A stretch of 11,173 nt of DNA from Candidatus Hodarchaeota archaeon (GCA_016840305.1 JAEOSP010000233.1:1-11173), one strand, 5' to 3'; shown: positions 1-6,926, counted from the stretch's first letter. A program made the numbers and translations. Notes: a model not told the origin generated them from the letters alone.

Positions 1-235
1 ATTTTCTAATATAATTGCAATGTCCTTCAAAAGAAATCCTCACGATTGAAATTTTTATTTTACAAAGTAATATGTAATGGTATTACCCCCTTATATAACT
101 AATTAAAATTTGAAAAAGGAAAAATTTCTCTAAAGTTGTTTATTTCAAAATTCATTTTGTTTTTCTTTAGCTGTTCGATAATTTCAGTGATATTTAATGG
201 TGAGAGAAAAGAAGATAATTGCTCATACATTGATC

Positions 236-244
236 TTTATATAC
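236..244 (+). promoter_or_regulatory. Archaeal TATA box upstream of the CoA-binding protein gene
   Basis: The sequence TTTATATAC matches the archaeal TATA-box consensus. It lies about 43 bases before the ATG at 287. An archaeal start site is usually about 25 bases downstream of the box, near 266, which would leave a leader of about 20 bases containing the GAGGT ribosome-binding site at 275-279. Box and binding site are seen; the start site is inferred. Confidence 0.5.
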
Positions 245-286
245 CAAACTTAAAAACTTCAGATTATATTCTATGAGGTTTGCATT

Positions 287-766
287 ATGGTAGAAATTGA
301 TCATGGGTTTACCACAGATATGAAATATGCGATTGCTGGCACTTTTACTGGAGGTTTATCAAGTAAAGGATTTAGACTTTTTAAAAAAGGAACTGAAGAT
401 GCTTGGTATTGTGTTAACTATGTTTATCCTGTTTGTAAAGATAAAAACGAAGTAGAAGGAGTTACTGCTTACCCTTCATTAAAGGATCTTCCTGAACCAG
501 TAGATGTCGTAATTGTAGTACACAAAAAAGAATTAACAACAGAGGTTGTAAAAGAGGCTGCAAGTCTTGATCAAAAACCAGCTATTTGGTTTATGCCTGG
601 TACGATTTCAAATGAGAGTAAAGCAATATGTGAAGAGAATAATATGAATTATGGATCCTCATGTATGATGGGTCATCGAATCATTCCTGGACTTAAGCGA
701 TTTGTAAATATCCATTACTTCCACTCAAAAGTTGCTGGAATGAACCGTATCCCAAAACAATGCTGA
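287..766 (+). CDS. CoA-binding domain protein (CoA_binding_2 / YccU-like)
   Basis: This 159-residue protein looks like a stand-alone CoA-binding Rossmann domain of the CoA_binding_2 family, cytosolic and without a known reaction. The first strand and phosphate loop lie at residues 13-21 (KYAIAGTFTGG). The 'VNYVYP' stretch, 'VEGVTAYPSLKDLPEPVDVVIV', 'AIWFMPGT' and the late 'SSCMMGH' follow the family order: VNP loop, G-x-AYPSLKDIP, D-V-V, W-x-x-PG, and the conserved Cys-Met near the end. The phosphate loop is unusual, GTFTGG rather than GASxxxxK. The ATG at 287 is favoured by a GAGGT binding site seven bases upstream; the next Met (residue 12) would begin just at the first beta strand. It ends inside the start of the DUF3795 gene, so the two are probably co-transcribed. 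Length is close to the family norm, so it appears complete. The fold is fairly sure; the physiological ligand is unknown. Confidence 0.8.
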   Translation: MVEIDHGFTTDMKYAIAGTFTGGLSSKGFRLFKKGTEDAWYCVNYVYPVCKDKNEVEGVTAYPSLKDLPEPVDVVIVVHKKELTTEVVKEAASLDQKPAIWFMPGTISNESKAICEENNMNYGSSCMMGHRIIPGLKRFVNIHYFHSKVAGMNRIPKQC

Positions 767-1239
767 TAAGCATGATGGAATCCAGATATGACGCATATTG
801 TGGATTGTATTGCGGTGCTTGCTACGTTATGCTAGCCAATGAGAAAGGAACTATAGAAAAAGTCGGGAAAGACCTTAATCTTGCTCCTGAAGACGTTCTA
901 TGCGGAGGATGCAAAAGTGATGTTCGGTTTGTTGGTTGTAGAGATTGCTATATCAGATCTTGTGCAGAGGAAAAAGAGCTAAATTATTGTTTTGAATGCA
1001 AAGAATATCCGTGTGATTATTTTGAACGATTTACCAAGTTGAAACCACATTTAATATCCACCATCGAGAATTTACAGACAATAAAGAGTAAAAATCTTGA
1101 TTTTTGGCTCAATCAACAAAAAGAACGCTGGCAATGTCCAAGTTGTAACGAGAATTTTTCATGGTATGAATTTGAGTGTCAGTCCTGTAAATATCCTATT
1201 GACGGTTACAATTTCCACAAGGATCCGAATCTTAGATAA
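760..1239 (+). CDS. Cys-rich DUF3795 family protein with C-terminal zinc ribbon
   Basis: The 159-residue product has 15 cysteines and the opening signature of DUF3795 proteins, YCGLYCGACY at residues 13-22. Cys pairs follow at 48/51, 60/63/68 and 77/80/85. A separate C-terminal zinc-ribbon-like module has pairs at 126/129 and 140/143 (CPSC and CQSC). Metal binding, zinc or iron-sulfur, is likely from the pattern; no enzymatic role is known for the family. Three possible starts lie close together: ATG 760, overlapping the upstream gene by 7 bases, and ATG 772 and ATG 775 just after its stop. Family similarity starts at about MESRYDAYCG (ATG 775) and no clear ribosome-binding site picks between them, so up to five N-terminal residues are uncertain. 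The overlap suggests translational coupling to the CoA-binding protein gene. Confidence 0.8.
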   Translation: MLISMMESRYDAYCGLYCGACYVMLANEKGTIEKVGKDLNLAPEDVLCGGCKSDVRFVGCRDCYIRSCAEEKELNYCFECKEYPCDYFERFTKLKPHLISTIENLQTIKSKNLDFWLNQQKERWQCPSCNENFSWYEFECQSCKYPIDGYNFHKDPNLR

Positions 1240-1705
1240 TTCATTATTGTTTGTATCACCAAAGACTCCCTTTCGATACTTCCTTAATCATTTCATTTTT
1301 AACTGAACTCGCAATTATTATCCATAATTAACAATTCTAGATAATATTGAGAGTTGATGTAATAGATACCTGTAAAGTCTATTCAACATCTAATACATTA
1401 TTCTAATACGTATAATACCAAAAAAGATTTTAGAAATCAGTTTATCATAAAAGTTTGCATGCGTGAACAAAAAACGAAAGAAGCTCCTTTTATTTGGAAA
1501 TTACCTATATTAAATCGATTAATAACCTAATTAAAGAATTTAAGGAATTTAGCAATTACCTAAACATATTGACTTATAAGAGAAACTTTTTCTCAAAATC
1601 CCAAGCACAAAGCGAAGTGATATTCCTTGTATAAGATTAAACGGAAATCCTACAATTTGAGATAATTTACAACCAAAATTCAGAAACACAAAGGTGAAAT
1701 GACGT
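1240..1705. other. Intergenic region, 466 bases, no gene recognised
   Basis: AT-rich and full of stops; no RNA gene or convincing protein was seen on either strand. It holds an imperfect hairpin (1356-1390, listed separately), two direct copies of TCTAATAC at 1389-1396 and 1402-1409, and a small inverted repeat GAGAAA/TTTCTC at 1580-1594. A weak TATA-like TATAAG at about 1630-1635 could serve the gene at 1706. The ribosome-binding site of that gene is GGTGA at 1693-1697. Confidence 0.5.
1356..1390. repeat. Imperfect inverted repeat / hairpin
   Basis: GATGTAATAGA at 1356-1366 pairs with TCTATT (1378-1383) and ACATC (1386-1390), giving 11 base pairs interrupted by a two-base CA bulge on the 3' side, with an 11-base loop. 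It starts 117 bases after the DUF3795 gene. It has no T-tract directly after it, so a terminator is not obvious; an RNA structure or an operator are alternatives. Confidence 0.35.
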
Positions 1706-3745
1706 ATGAAATCGTCTTTAATCTTCAGTTCTCATAATTTAGATAAATTAATCTTAAAATTTCTAGAGAACGAGCCACAGGATATTGCTAACCTTATTGA
1801 AAACATCGATAACGAGTTTAATGTTCATTGGTGGCAAAAAAGATCAAAAGATCGGAAATCAAAGTACTTAGATAAAAGAATCAAACATCTATTGAGAAAA
1901 GAGCATATTTCCATAGTTCAAGAAAATAAGTATATAATAAGCTCAAAGGGTGAGAGAATTCTCAAAAGGATTGAACAAAGAGATAAAAGAATCAGTAATG
2001 TCGTTAAAAACCTCATTAAGCCACCCACAGCTTTTGGAATATCAGCTATTTCAATTCTATTCCTATTTTTGATAAATATCTATGGTTTTATGATATCTGA
2101 AAACCCCTTATTCATTCTCAATGGAATCTCGCATGTAATTATTTGTATAAATTACTATCAGATAATGATTGCTCCAAAAAATCCCTTTAGAAAAATCACT
2201 TTCAGGATATTTCAGATGCTCACTTTATTGATTGGATTAGGAGCATTAATTCTTGGATTATCGTTATTACCTAACGGTGTTAGTACTCTCAACCAAAATA
2301 TGACTGGAATTATTATTTTTAGCAGCATTTTCTTCGCTTTGATATCATTTCTTGCTATTTTCAGTTCAGGATACTTAAATGAAGATCTTGATGTGCAAGT
2401 ATTAGCCCTCAATCATCGAAATACCATTTTTTCTCCATTATTCGTTATACTCAGTGTCATTAGTATGGAATTAAATCTAATTTACATCACGGGGATCATT
2501 GTTATAATATTTGGATTCAATATTTTAGCTGAAAACCGTCAAGGTAATCTTGGGCATTATACTCACCATATTCTGATCCTTTTAAATACTCGCCCTCATA
2601 GTTATGAAGAAATATATGATCTAGACAATAGGATTGCCATGCTTTTTGGCGCACCCCAATTTTTTAGAGAAAAACCTGATACAAAACACCTTTGGATTAA
2701 TCAGCAGGGAATCCAACTATTATTAGCAGACGGGTCTATTGAAAAACGAGAAAACCTTTACTATATAACAGAAAAAGCTAGTCCTAAAGCAGATAAACGA
2801 GCACGAGGGATGGTTAAATTTTTCACATTTATCAGCACCTTAACTCAACCTCGGATCTCTCCACTTCTCTCCTTAATTGTTCATTTGATTCTCGGCAGTT
2901 TAAAACTATTTGGTTTCATACTCACGGGAAGCGTTGGATTATTAGGGGATGGGATAGATTCAGCAATTGATGGATTATCTTCAATTATTGTAACAATAGC
3001 TATGAGGATTAAAAGAGAAACAGAAGCAACTTACCTTTTAATTATTCTAATGGCAATCTCTGGATTCGGGATTTTATTCTCAAGCGTGATAAGATTAATT
3101 AATCCTACGCCTATTAATGAAGGAAATTTTGGAATTCTGGTCGCTATTGCCTCAATGATAGTTTGTTTTCTTTTATATTTATACCAAAAGTACAGTGGAT
3201 ATATTAATAGAAGTTTAACAATCTTAACACAGTCAGAAGATAGCAAAAACCATGTTTTAAATGCTTCACTTGTATTATTAGCAATAGGAGCAAGTTATTT
3301 TGGAATATACCTTATTGATGGAATTGTTGGTTGCTTCATTGGTTTTCTCATTCTTAGAGGAGCGTATGAAATTTTTTCAGACTTAAGAAGCTATAGTCAA
3401 GGGGAAGAAATCGATTTTGGGAAGTATAAACTTGGCCTCTGGAAATCTTTCAATCGTTTTCAGTATAGGATGCTTGAGAAATGGGTTTTGTTTCAGATTT
3501 ATCAAAAGAATAATACTTATGAAGTAATTATTGATAGTTTTGCTTTAGATTTTCAGCCAATAATCATCAAAGAAAGTCTAGGTACACCTTTTGTTTTGAA
3601 ATACGGTCACACGAAGGAGGATATACAAAACGCTCTTGTGCAGCTAGAGCATAATAAATTAATAACTCAAGAGATAGGATTTTATTCTATTACAGACCAA
3701 GGTACTGAGCAAATTAAAAAATACAAGGTAAGATATAATCGTTAA
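1706..3745 (+). CDS. Multi-domain membrane protein: winged helices fused to a CDF-like transporter domain
   Basis: This 679-residue protein seems to consist of a winged-helix domain (about 11-95), a first membrane block of five or six helices (about 108-275), a second winged-helix-like domain (about 285-357), a six-helix membrane domain (about 384-556) and a third winged-helix domain (about 585-672). The six-helix part resembles the cation diffusion facilitator (CDF) family: TGSVGLLGDGIDSAIDG at 407-423 matches the second CDF helix with its D-x3-D metal motif (D418, D422). SLTILTQSEDSKNHVLNA at 503-520, then D538 and a glycine-rich helix, matches helices five and six. In helix five the usual H-x3-D reads H516-x3-A520, so one metal ligand is missing. 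The usual CDF cytoplasmic domain is replaced by a winged helix. GGTGA eight bases before ATG 1706 supports the start. It likely sits in the cytoplasmic membrane with winged helices inside the cell. A sensor-regulator role is inference; transport is not proved. It converges on the gene ending at 3760, 14 bases away. Confidence 0.7.
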   Translation: MKSSLIFSSHNLDKLILKFLENEPQDIANLIENIDNEFNVHWWQKRSKDRKSKYLDKRIKHLLRKEHISIVQENKYIISSKGERILKRIEQRDKRISNVVKNLIKPPTAFGISAISILFLFLINIYGFMISENPLFILNGISHVIICINYYQIMIAPKNPFRKITFRIFQMLTLLIGLGALILGLSLLPNGVSTLNQNMTGIIIFSSIFFALISFLAIFSSGYLNEDLDVQVLALNHRNTIFSPLFVILSVISMELNLIYITGIIVIIFGFNILAENRQGNLGHYTHHILILLNTRPHSYEEIYDLDNRIAMLFGAPQFFREKPDTKHLWINQQGIQLLLADGSIEKRENLYYITEKASPKADKRARGMVKFFTFISTLTQPRISPLLSLIVHLILGSLKLFGFILTGSVGLLGDGIDSAIDGLSSIIVTIAMRIKRETEATYLLIILMAISGFGILFSSVIRLINPTPINEGNFGILVAIASMIVCFLLYLYQKYSGYINRSLTILTQSEDSKNHVLNASLVLLAIGASYFGIYLIDGIVGCFIGFLILRGAYEIFSDLRSYSQGEEIDFGKYKLGLWKSFNRFQYRMLEKWVLFQIYQKNNTYEVIIDSFALDFQPIIIKESLGTPFVLKYGHTKEDIQNALVQLEHNKLITQEIGFYSITDQGTEQIKKYKVRYNR

Positions 3746-3759
3746 TAAATTCTTATAGC

Positions 3760-4074
3760 TCAGCCAATTTTTATTTCCTTTAGGAAGTATTTTATATTTG
3801 CTAAAGTTTCTTTATAGTTATTTGCTCCTTTAGTTGTCACATTAACCAATACACGTGGTCCCTGCCTCGTTATTACATCTCTTTGAGCTATATATTCTGC
3901 TTTTTCCAATCGTTCTAGATGACTCGGGATAGACCCCCAGGTGAGATTGCATTTTTTTCTCAATTGTCCTTGAGTCATAGGACCAATAGCAATCAATAGA
4001 CTCATAATCATCAAACGTTTGGGATGAAAGATTAATGGATCAACCTTTTTTATCCCATTAATCAACTCACTCAC
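3760..4074 (-). CDS. Winged-helix DNA-binding regulator (HTH_34 / MarR-like)
   Basis: The 104-residue protein is a stand-alone winged-helix domain of the HTH_34 kind. 'DPLIFHPKRLMIMSLL' is the opening helix, 'MTQGQLRKKCNLTWGSIPSHLERLEKAEYI' (in parts, about residues 33-62) is the helix-turn-helix with recognition helix, and 'RQGPRVLVNVTTKGANNY' is the wing and last helix. Such proteins bind DNA as dimers and usually regulate neighbouring genes. The start is GTG at 4074, which overlaps the stop of the membrane protein gene upstream (GTGA), so the two are translationally coupled. That pairing suggests it regulates, or is modulated by, the membrane protein or the ABC transporter genes upstream. 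Domain type is well supported; the target operator is unknown. The AAGAAAAGAA-type hairpin at 4782-4808 is one candidate to examine. Confidence 0.82.
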   Translation of the reverse strand: MSELINGIKKVDPLIFHPKRLMIMSLLIAIGPMTQGQLRKKCNLTWGSIPSHLERLEKAEYIAQRDVITRQGPRVLVNVTTKGANNYKETLANIKYFLKEIKIG

Positions 4075-4724
4075 GTTTTGACAACCTTTTTCTCTGCTAA
4101 GTAGATGGAGTATGATGTACTTAAAGAAGCTAATATTAAAGCTAAGGCAGGAGCAAGGTAGTTGTCGGGTGGTAAATTGGGTATTACAACAAGAAGGATA
4201 AAGAGGAATGGTGTTGCACTTAAGAGAAAAATGGAAAAGATTAGAATAGGTTGAGCAAACAGTTCTTGTTTTTTATAATGATACCGTTCAGTGGACACTC
4301 CTATGATTAGGTTTGCTATACCTAATAGAGGAAACCAAAGAATTTGAGGAGAAATGACTGTTCCCATTATTGTGTTAACAAAATAACCCAATAAAAAGGT
4401 TAAAATATAAGATATCCCCCAAATTGGGGACTCATATTTCATCGGTTCAATTTGCTTTAAAATATGACGAAAAACATTCATGTGGATCCCTACAGCTAGA
4501 AGAGTTAAGATCAACCACCCCAATATAAGTGGCCAAATCGAACTAACCACCATTTGCAACATGATAATACTTCCTGTAAGTAATACCATTAGCACTATAT
4601 TTCCCAATGAAAAAGCAAGCGTATATCGATAAATTGATAGATTTAGTGCTACTTCCATAAGTTCAGTTGATTTCCAAATGATTTCCTCATCTAAATCGGG
4701 TAAATTTTCTTGCACTGCCTTCAC
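4071..4724 (-). CDS. Six-helix membrane protein of unknown function
   Basis: I do not recognise the family. The 217-residue product has a short acidic, probably cytoplasmic N-terminus (1-30) followed by six hydrophobic segments at about 38-60, 63-86, 101-120, 126-144, 157-180 and 188-209, and ends in a short basic tail (EKKVVKT). No cleavable signal peptide or catalytic motif was seen. The start codon read here is GTG at 4724; a second in-frame GTG at 4715 and Met23 are alternatives, and the purine stretch AAGGGAAA just before 4724 does not settle it. Its last bases overlap the start of the winged-helix regulator gene, and it follows the ABC transporter pair after 146 bases on the same strand. 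A membrane partner that senses or sequesters the regulator, or an accessory subunit of the exporter, are reasonable guesses only. Confidence 0.7.
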   Translation of the reverse strand: MKAVQENLPDLDEEIIWKSTELMEVALNLSIYRYTLAFSLGNIVLMVLLTGSIIMLQMVVSSIWPLILGWLILTLLAVGIHMNVFRHILKQIEPMKYESPIWGISYILTFLLGYFVNTIMGTVISPQILWFPLLGIANLIIGVSTERYHYKKQELFAQPILIFSIFLLSATPFLFILLVVIPNLPPDNYLAPALALILASLSTSYSIYLAEKKVVKT

Positions 4725-4781
4725 TTTCCCTTTTAATTTGTTGTTGCTTATGTTTTTTAAAAGAATCTTGAGAAAGAATTA

Positions 4782-4808
4782 AGAAAAGAATCCCCCTATT
4801 TCTTTTCT
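4782..4808 (-). terminator. 9-bp hairpin between ABC genes and the membrane-protein/regulator pair
   Basis: AGAAAAGAA at 4782-4790 and TTCTTTTCT at 4800-4808 are perfect inverted repeats around the nine-base loop TCCCCCTAT (ATAGGGGGA on the minus strand). The hairpin lies about 60 bases past the ABC permease stop and about 58 bases before the next start on the minus strand. It could separate the two transcription units, or be an operator for the downstream regulator. The repeat is seen; its role is inferred. Confidence 0.35.
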
Positions 4809-4870
4809 CTGAAATTTAGACAGACTTTCATAATTCAAATTCAATTCTCTTTGATTGTTTACTTAAACTA

Positions 4871-5683
4871 TTAGTAGATTAATGTCTTTCGTTGGAATAG
4901 TTTTATTGAACCATATAACAAGACGAGTGTTGCTATAATAATTATAACAATTGCTCCCCAGAGAGGGATAATTGTAAACTCCGAAGAGAAAATGCTCAAG
5001 CTATGATACCGAAATGAATCTGTCAGCAAATCATCACCGAGCATAACCACTTGTTGAAATATCTGATTCACCCAGAAAGGAGGGAATAAATACACGATAG
5101 GACTATCAAAAGGAATGAAGATACCACTTAAGAATAACACTGGCATAACATAACACATAGAAATTCCAGTGGCAGCATCAGCTGTTTTCGCATAAGCAGA
5201 AATTACAATTCCTATACCTAATGTCGATATTCCAAAAATAAAGATGATTGTTAATCCAATGATCAATAACAGCAGATTTTGTTGATGAAACCTTACACCA
5301 AGGAATCCATAGCCGAGAAATACCATTAACAATAGCTGAATAACAAGGAACACAGATTCACTCAACAGTGTTCCTATGAAAATTTTTGTTCTCCCAATAG
5401 GCGTCGTATCCAGCCGCATCAATGTACCACGATGTTTTTCACTTGTTAAGGACACCGCTGCATTTATCGTCCCAAAAGAGGCAGCATAAATTAATACTGA
5501 TGAAAATGCAAGATCAAATACGTTATATCCACCTGGAACTTCAATTGCTTTAAACACAAACAAGAAGATAAACGTAAACAGTAGTGGAAAGCCAAACGCG
5601 TATAAATACGTTTGGTAACTTCTAAATTTAATTTTAAGGTTTTTAACCGCTATTGCGATAATTTGTTGTATTTCGATTTTCAT
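4871..5683 (-). CDS. ABC-2 type transporter permease
   Basis: The 270-residue protein is the membrane subunit of an ABC-2 exporter (the type used for drugs, lipids, polysaccharides or sodium). It has a short basic N-terminus (KNLKIKFRSYQTYLYAFGFPLLF, about 14-36) leading into helix one, then about six helices in total. The family's cytoplasmic coupling segment 'SLTSEKHRGTLMRLDTTPIGRTKIFIG' lies at about 79-105 and carries the typical E-K-x-x-G-T-L-x-x-L pattern. The 'FLSGIFIPFDS' re-entrant stretch with P and G residues precedes the last extracellular loop. The ATG at 5683 overlaps the stop of the ATPase gene by four bases (ATGA), so the two are made together in matched amounts. Length is normal for a half-size permease working as a dimer. 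The substrate cannot be told from sequence. Confidence 0.9.
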   Translation of the reverse strand: MKIEIQQIIAIAVKNLKIKFRSYQTYLYAFGFPLLFTFIFLFVFKAIEVPGGYNVFDLAFSSVLIYAASFGTINAAVSLTSEKHRGTLMRLDTTPIGRTKIFIGTLLSESVFLVIQLLLMVFLGYGFLGVRFHQQNLLLLIIGLTIIFIFGISTLGIGIVISAYAKTADAATGISMCYVMPVLFLSGIFIPFDSPIVYLFPPFWVNQIFQQVVMLGDDLLTDSFRYHSLSIFSSEFTIIPLWGAIVIIIIATLVLLYGSIKLFQRKTLIY

Positions 5684-6636
5684 TGATTTAACCTCCGGCC
5701 AGCTAGAATTAAAAATACATCCTCCAGTGTCGATTGGCGTAGATTTAATTCTTTAATTTCCCCCAAATCTGCATAGATCTCTTGGTGTAAAATTTTTACC
5801 AAATTTTTTATTCCCCCAGCAAAAAAGATACTAATACTCCCATCTTTATTGTCGATAATGTTTTTTACAAATTCAAATGCTTCTATTTTTGTAATAAATT
5901 CTTGATCAATTAGTTTTTGACCTGGAATGATTCTTAATGTATTTTCATTACAGAATTTTTCCTTTAGTGACTCTGATGTTCCTTCTGCTATTATTTTTCC
6001 TTCATCTATTATTAATACCCGATCACTTAGAGTTTCTGCTTCATTCATGTCATGAGTAGTCAAAATAATGGTTTTATTATTACTCCTGAGCTCGCTAAGA
6101 AGCGACCAAACAGAATGTTGGGACTGGGGATCAAGGCCTGCTGTTACTTCATCTAAAAATAATATCTCTGTATCCATGATTAGATTAATTGCCAGATTTA
6201 AGCGTCTTTTCATTCCTCCTGAAAAGTTTTTCACTTTATCTGTCCGTTCAATGAGTCCTAGTTTTTCTAAAATTACTTTTGCTTCTTTAACTAGCTGTTT
6301 TTTTTGTTTCCCTTGCATTATACCGAAAAATACGAGGTTTTCCAACGCAGATAACTCTTCATAAAAAACTAGTTCTTGTGGAGCAAAACTAATGCTTTTT
6401 TTGACCTCATTTCGTTCTTTGATTATATCATAACCATTAATGTAAGCAGTTCCTTCATCAGGCTTCAGCAGAGTAGTTAACATTTTAAGAATTGTTGACT
6501 TGCCTGCGCCATTAGGCCCTAATAAGCATATTATTTCCCCTTTGTTTACGTGAAGGTTGATATGATCTACAACAATCGTTTTATTGTATTTTTTTGTTAA
6601 ATTTTCAGTTTTAAGTGCGATTGACAATTTTTTCAC
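5680..6636 (-). CDS. ABC transporter ATP-binding protein (drug/lipid exporter type, DUF4162 C-terminus)
   Basis: This 318-residue ATPase powers the permease encoded just after it. Walker A is GPNGAGKST at 40-48, the Q-loop glutamine is Q87, the signature motif is FSGGM at 138-142 followed by KRR, Walker B is ILFLDE at 158-163 with the catalytic E163, the D-loop is AGLD at 166-169, and the switch histidine is H195. After about residue 225 there is a further C-terminal domain ending 'LRQSTLEDVFLILAGR', typical of the DUF4162 extension in CcmA/NatA/DrrA-like exporter ATPases. The Walker B follow-up is DEVTAGLD rather than DEPTxGLD, a mild change. The listed start is GTG 6636. However, GGTGA at 6637-6633 is five bases before an in-frame TTG at 6627, so the true start may be TTG, three codons later. 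It is the first gene of the minus-strand operon. Confidence 0.93.
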   Translation of the reverse strand: MKKLSIALKTENLTKKYNKTIVVDHINLHVNKGEIICLLGPNGAGKSTILKMLTTLLKPDEGTAYINGYDIIKERNEVKKSISFAPQELVFYEELSALENLVFFGIMQGKQKKQLVKEAKVILEKLGLIERTDKVKNFSGGMKRRLNLAINLIMDTEILFLDEVTAGLDPQSQHSVWSLLSELRSNNKTIILTTHDMNEAETLSDRVLIIDEGKIIAEGTSESLKEKFCNENTLRIIPGQKLIDQEFITKIEAFEFVKNIIDNKDGSISIFFAGGIKNLVKILHQEIYADLGEIKELNLRQSTLEDVFLILAGRRLNQ

Positions 6637-6837
6637 CAGTATTATTGTTATAATTTCTAAAAATTCTGGTCAAGAAACCAAGAAATATGGAATTAAATAA
6701 AACCGGAGGGGACATTGAAAAACAAAGTGCAAAAAACAAGAAATCTGAATTCTAATAGTTGATAGAAGATAATAATAAATCTTTATTTCAACCAAAATTA
6801 GTAATTATTGAGATAAAATGATGTAGTTAAGTTGTTT

Positions 6838-6849
6838 GTCAAATTTGAC
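6838..6849. promoter_or_regulatory. Perfect 12-base palindrome, possible operator
   Basis: GTCAAATTTGAC is a perfect palindrome in the divergent region between the ABC ATPase gene and the aldo/keto reductase gene, about 78 bases before the latter. Its length and two-fold symmetry suit a dimeric winged-helix protein. No second exact copy was found in the window by eye. The operator role is inference. Confidence 0.35.
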
Positions 6850-6856
6850 CATAGTA

Positions 6857-6880
6857 AACTCTTGATGGTTTTCAAGAGTT
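6857..6880. repeat. 9-bp inverted repeat with 6-base loop
   Basis: AACTCTTGA (6857-6865) and TCAAGAGTT (6872-6880) are perfectly complementary around the loop TGGTTT. It starts eight bases after the palindrome at 6838. It could form an RNA stem in the leader of the gene at 6927, or be a second two-fold protein site. No T-tract follows, so a terminator is unlikely. Confidence 0.45.
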
Positions 6881-6906
6881 GCCCGAATGGGTAAGATTAT
6901 CAAGTC

Positions 6907-6921
6907 AATTCTAAAAGAATT
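6907..6921. promoter_or_regulatory. Inverted repeat just before the aldo/keto reductase start
   Basis: AATTCT (6907-6912), AAA, AGAATT (6916-6921) form a perfect 6+6 inverted repeat ending five bases before ATG 6927. It occupies the place where a ribosome-binding site would be, and no such site is visible there. It may act as an operator or a small start-occluding hairpin, or be chance in AT-rich DNA. Confidence 0.3.
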
Positions 6922-6926
6922 CTCCA

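Noticed and set aside
1..286. Possible end of an upstream gene at the left edge
   Set aside because: Stops in every frame I read on the plus strand and no protein-like stretch; only the promoter region of the gene at 287 is supported.
1097..1306. Plus-strand open frame of 69 codons overlapping the DUF3795 gene end
   Set aside because: It runs in another frame of a gene with a clear cysteine pattern, has no ribosome-binding site, and its translation shows no domain.
1240..1705. Possible tRNA or box C/D small RNA in the long gap
   Set aside because: No T-loop GTTCRA with matching acceptor stem and no RTGATGA...CTGA pair at suitable spacing was found by eye.
2212..3246. Minus-strand open frames at 2212-2412 and 3031-3246
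   Set aside because: They are antisense to the membrane domains of the 679-residue protein, and their hydrophobic or basic translations are what antisense of AT-rich helices gives.
6068..6364. Plus-strand open frame of 98 codons inside the ABC ATPase gene
   Set aside because: The opposite strand encodes the signature and Walker B motifs of a full ATPase; this frame shows no motif.
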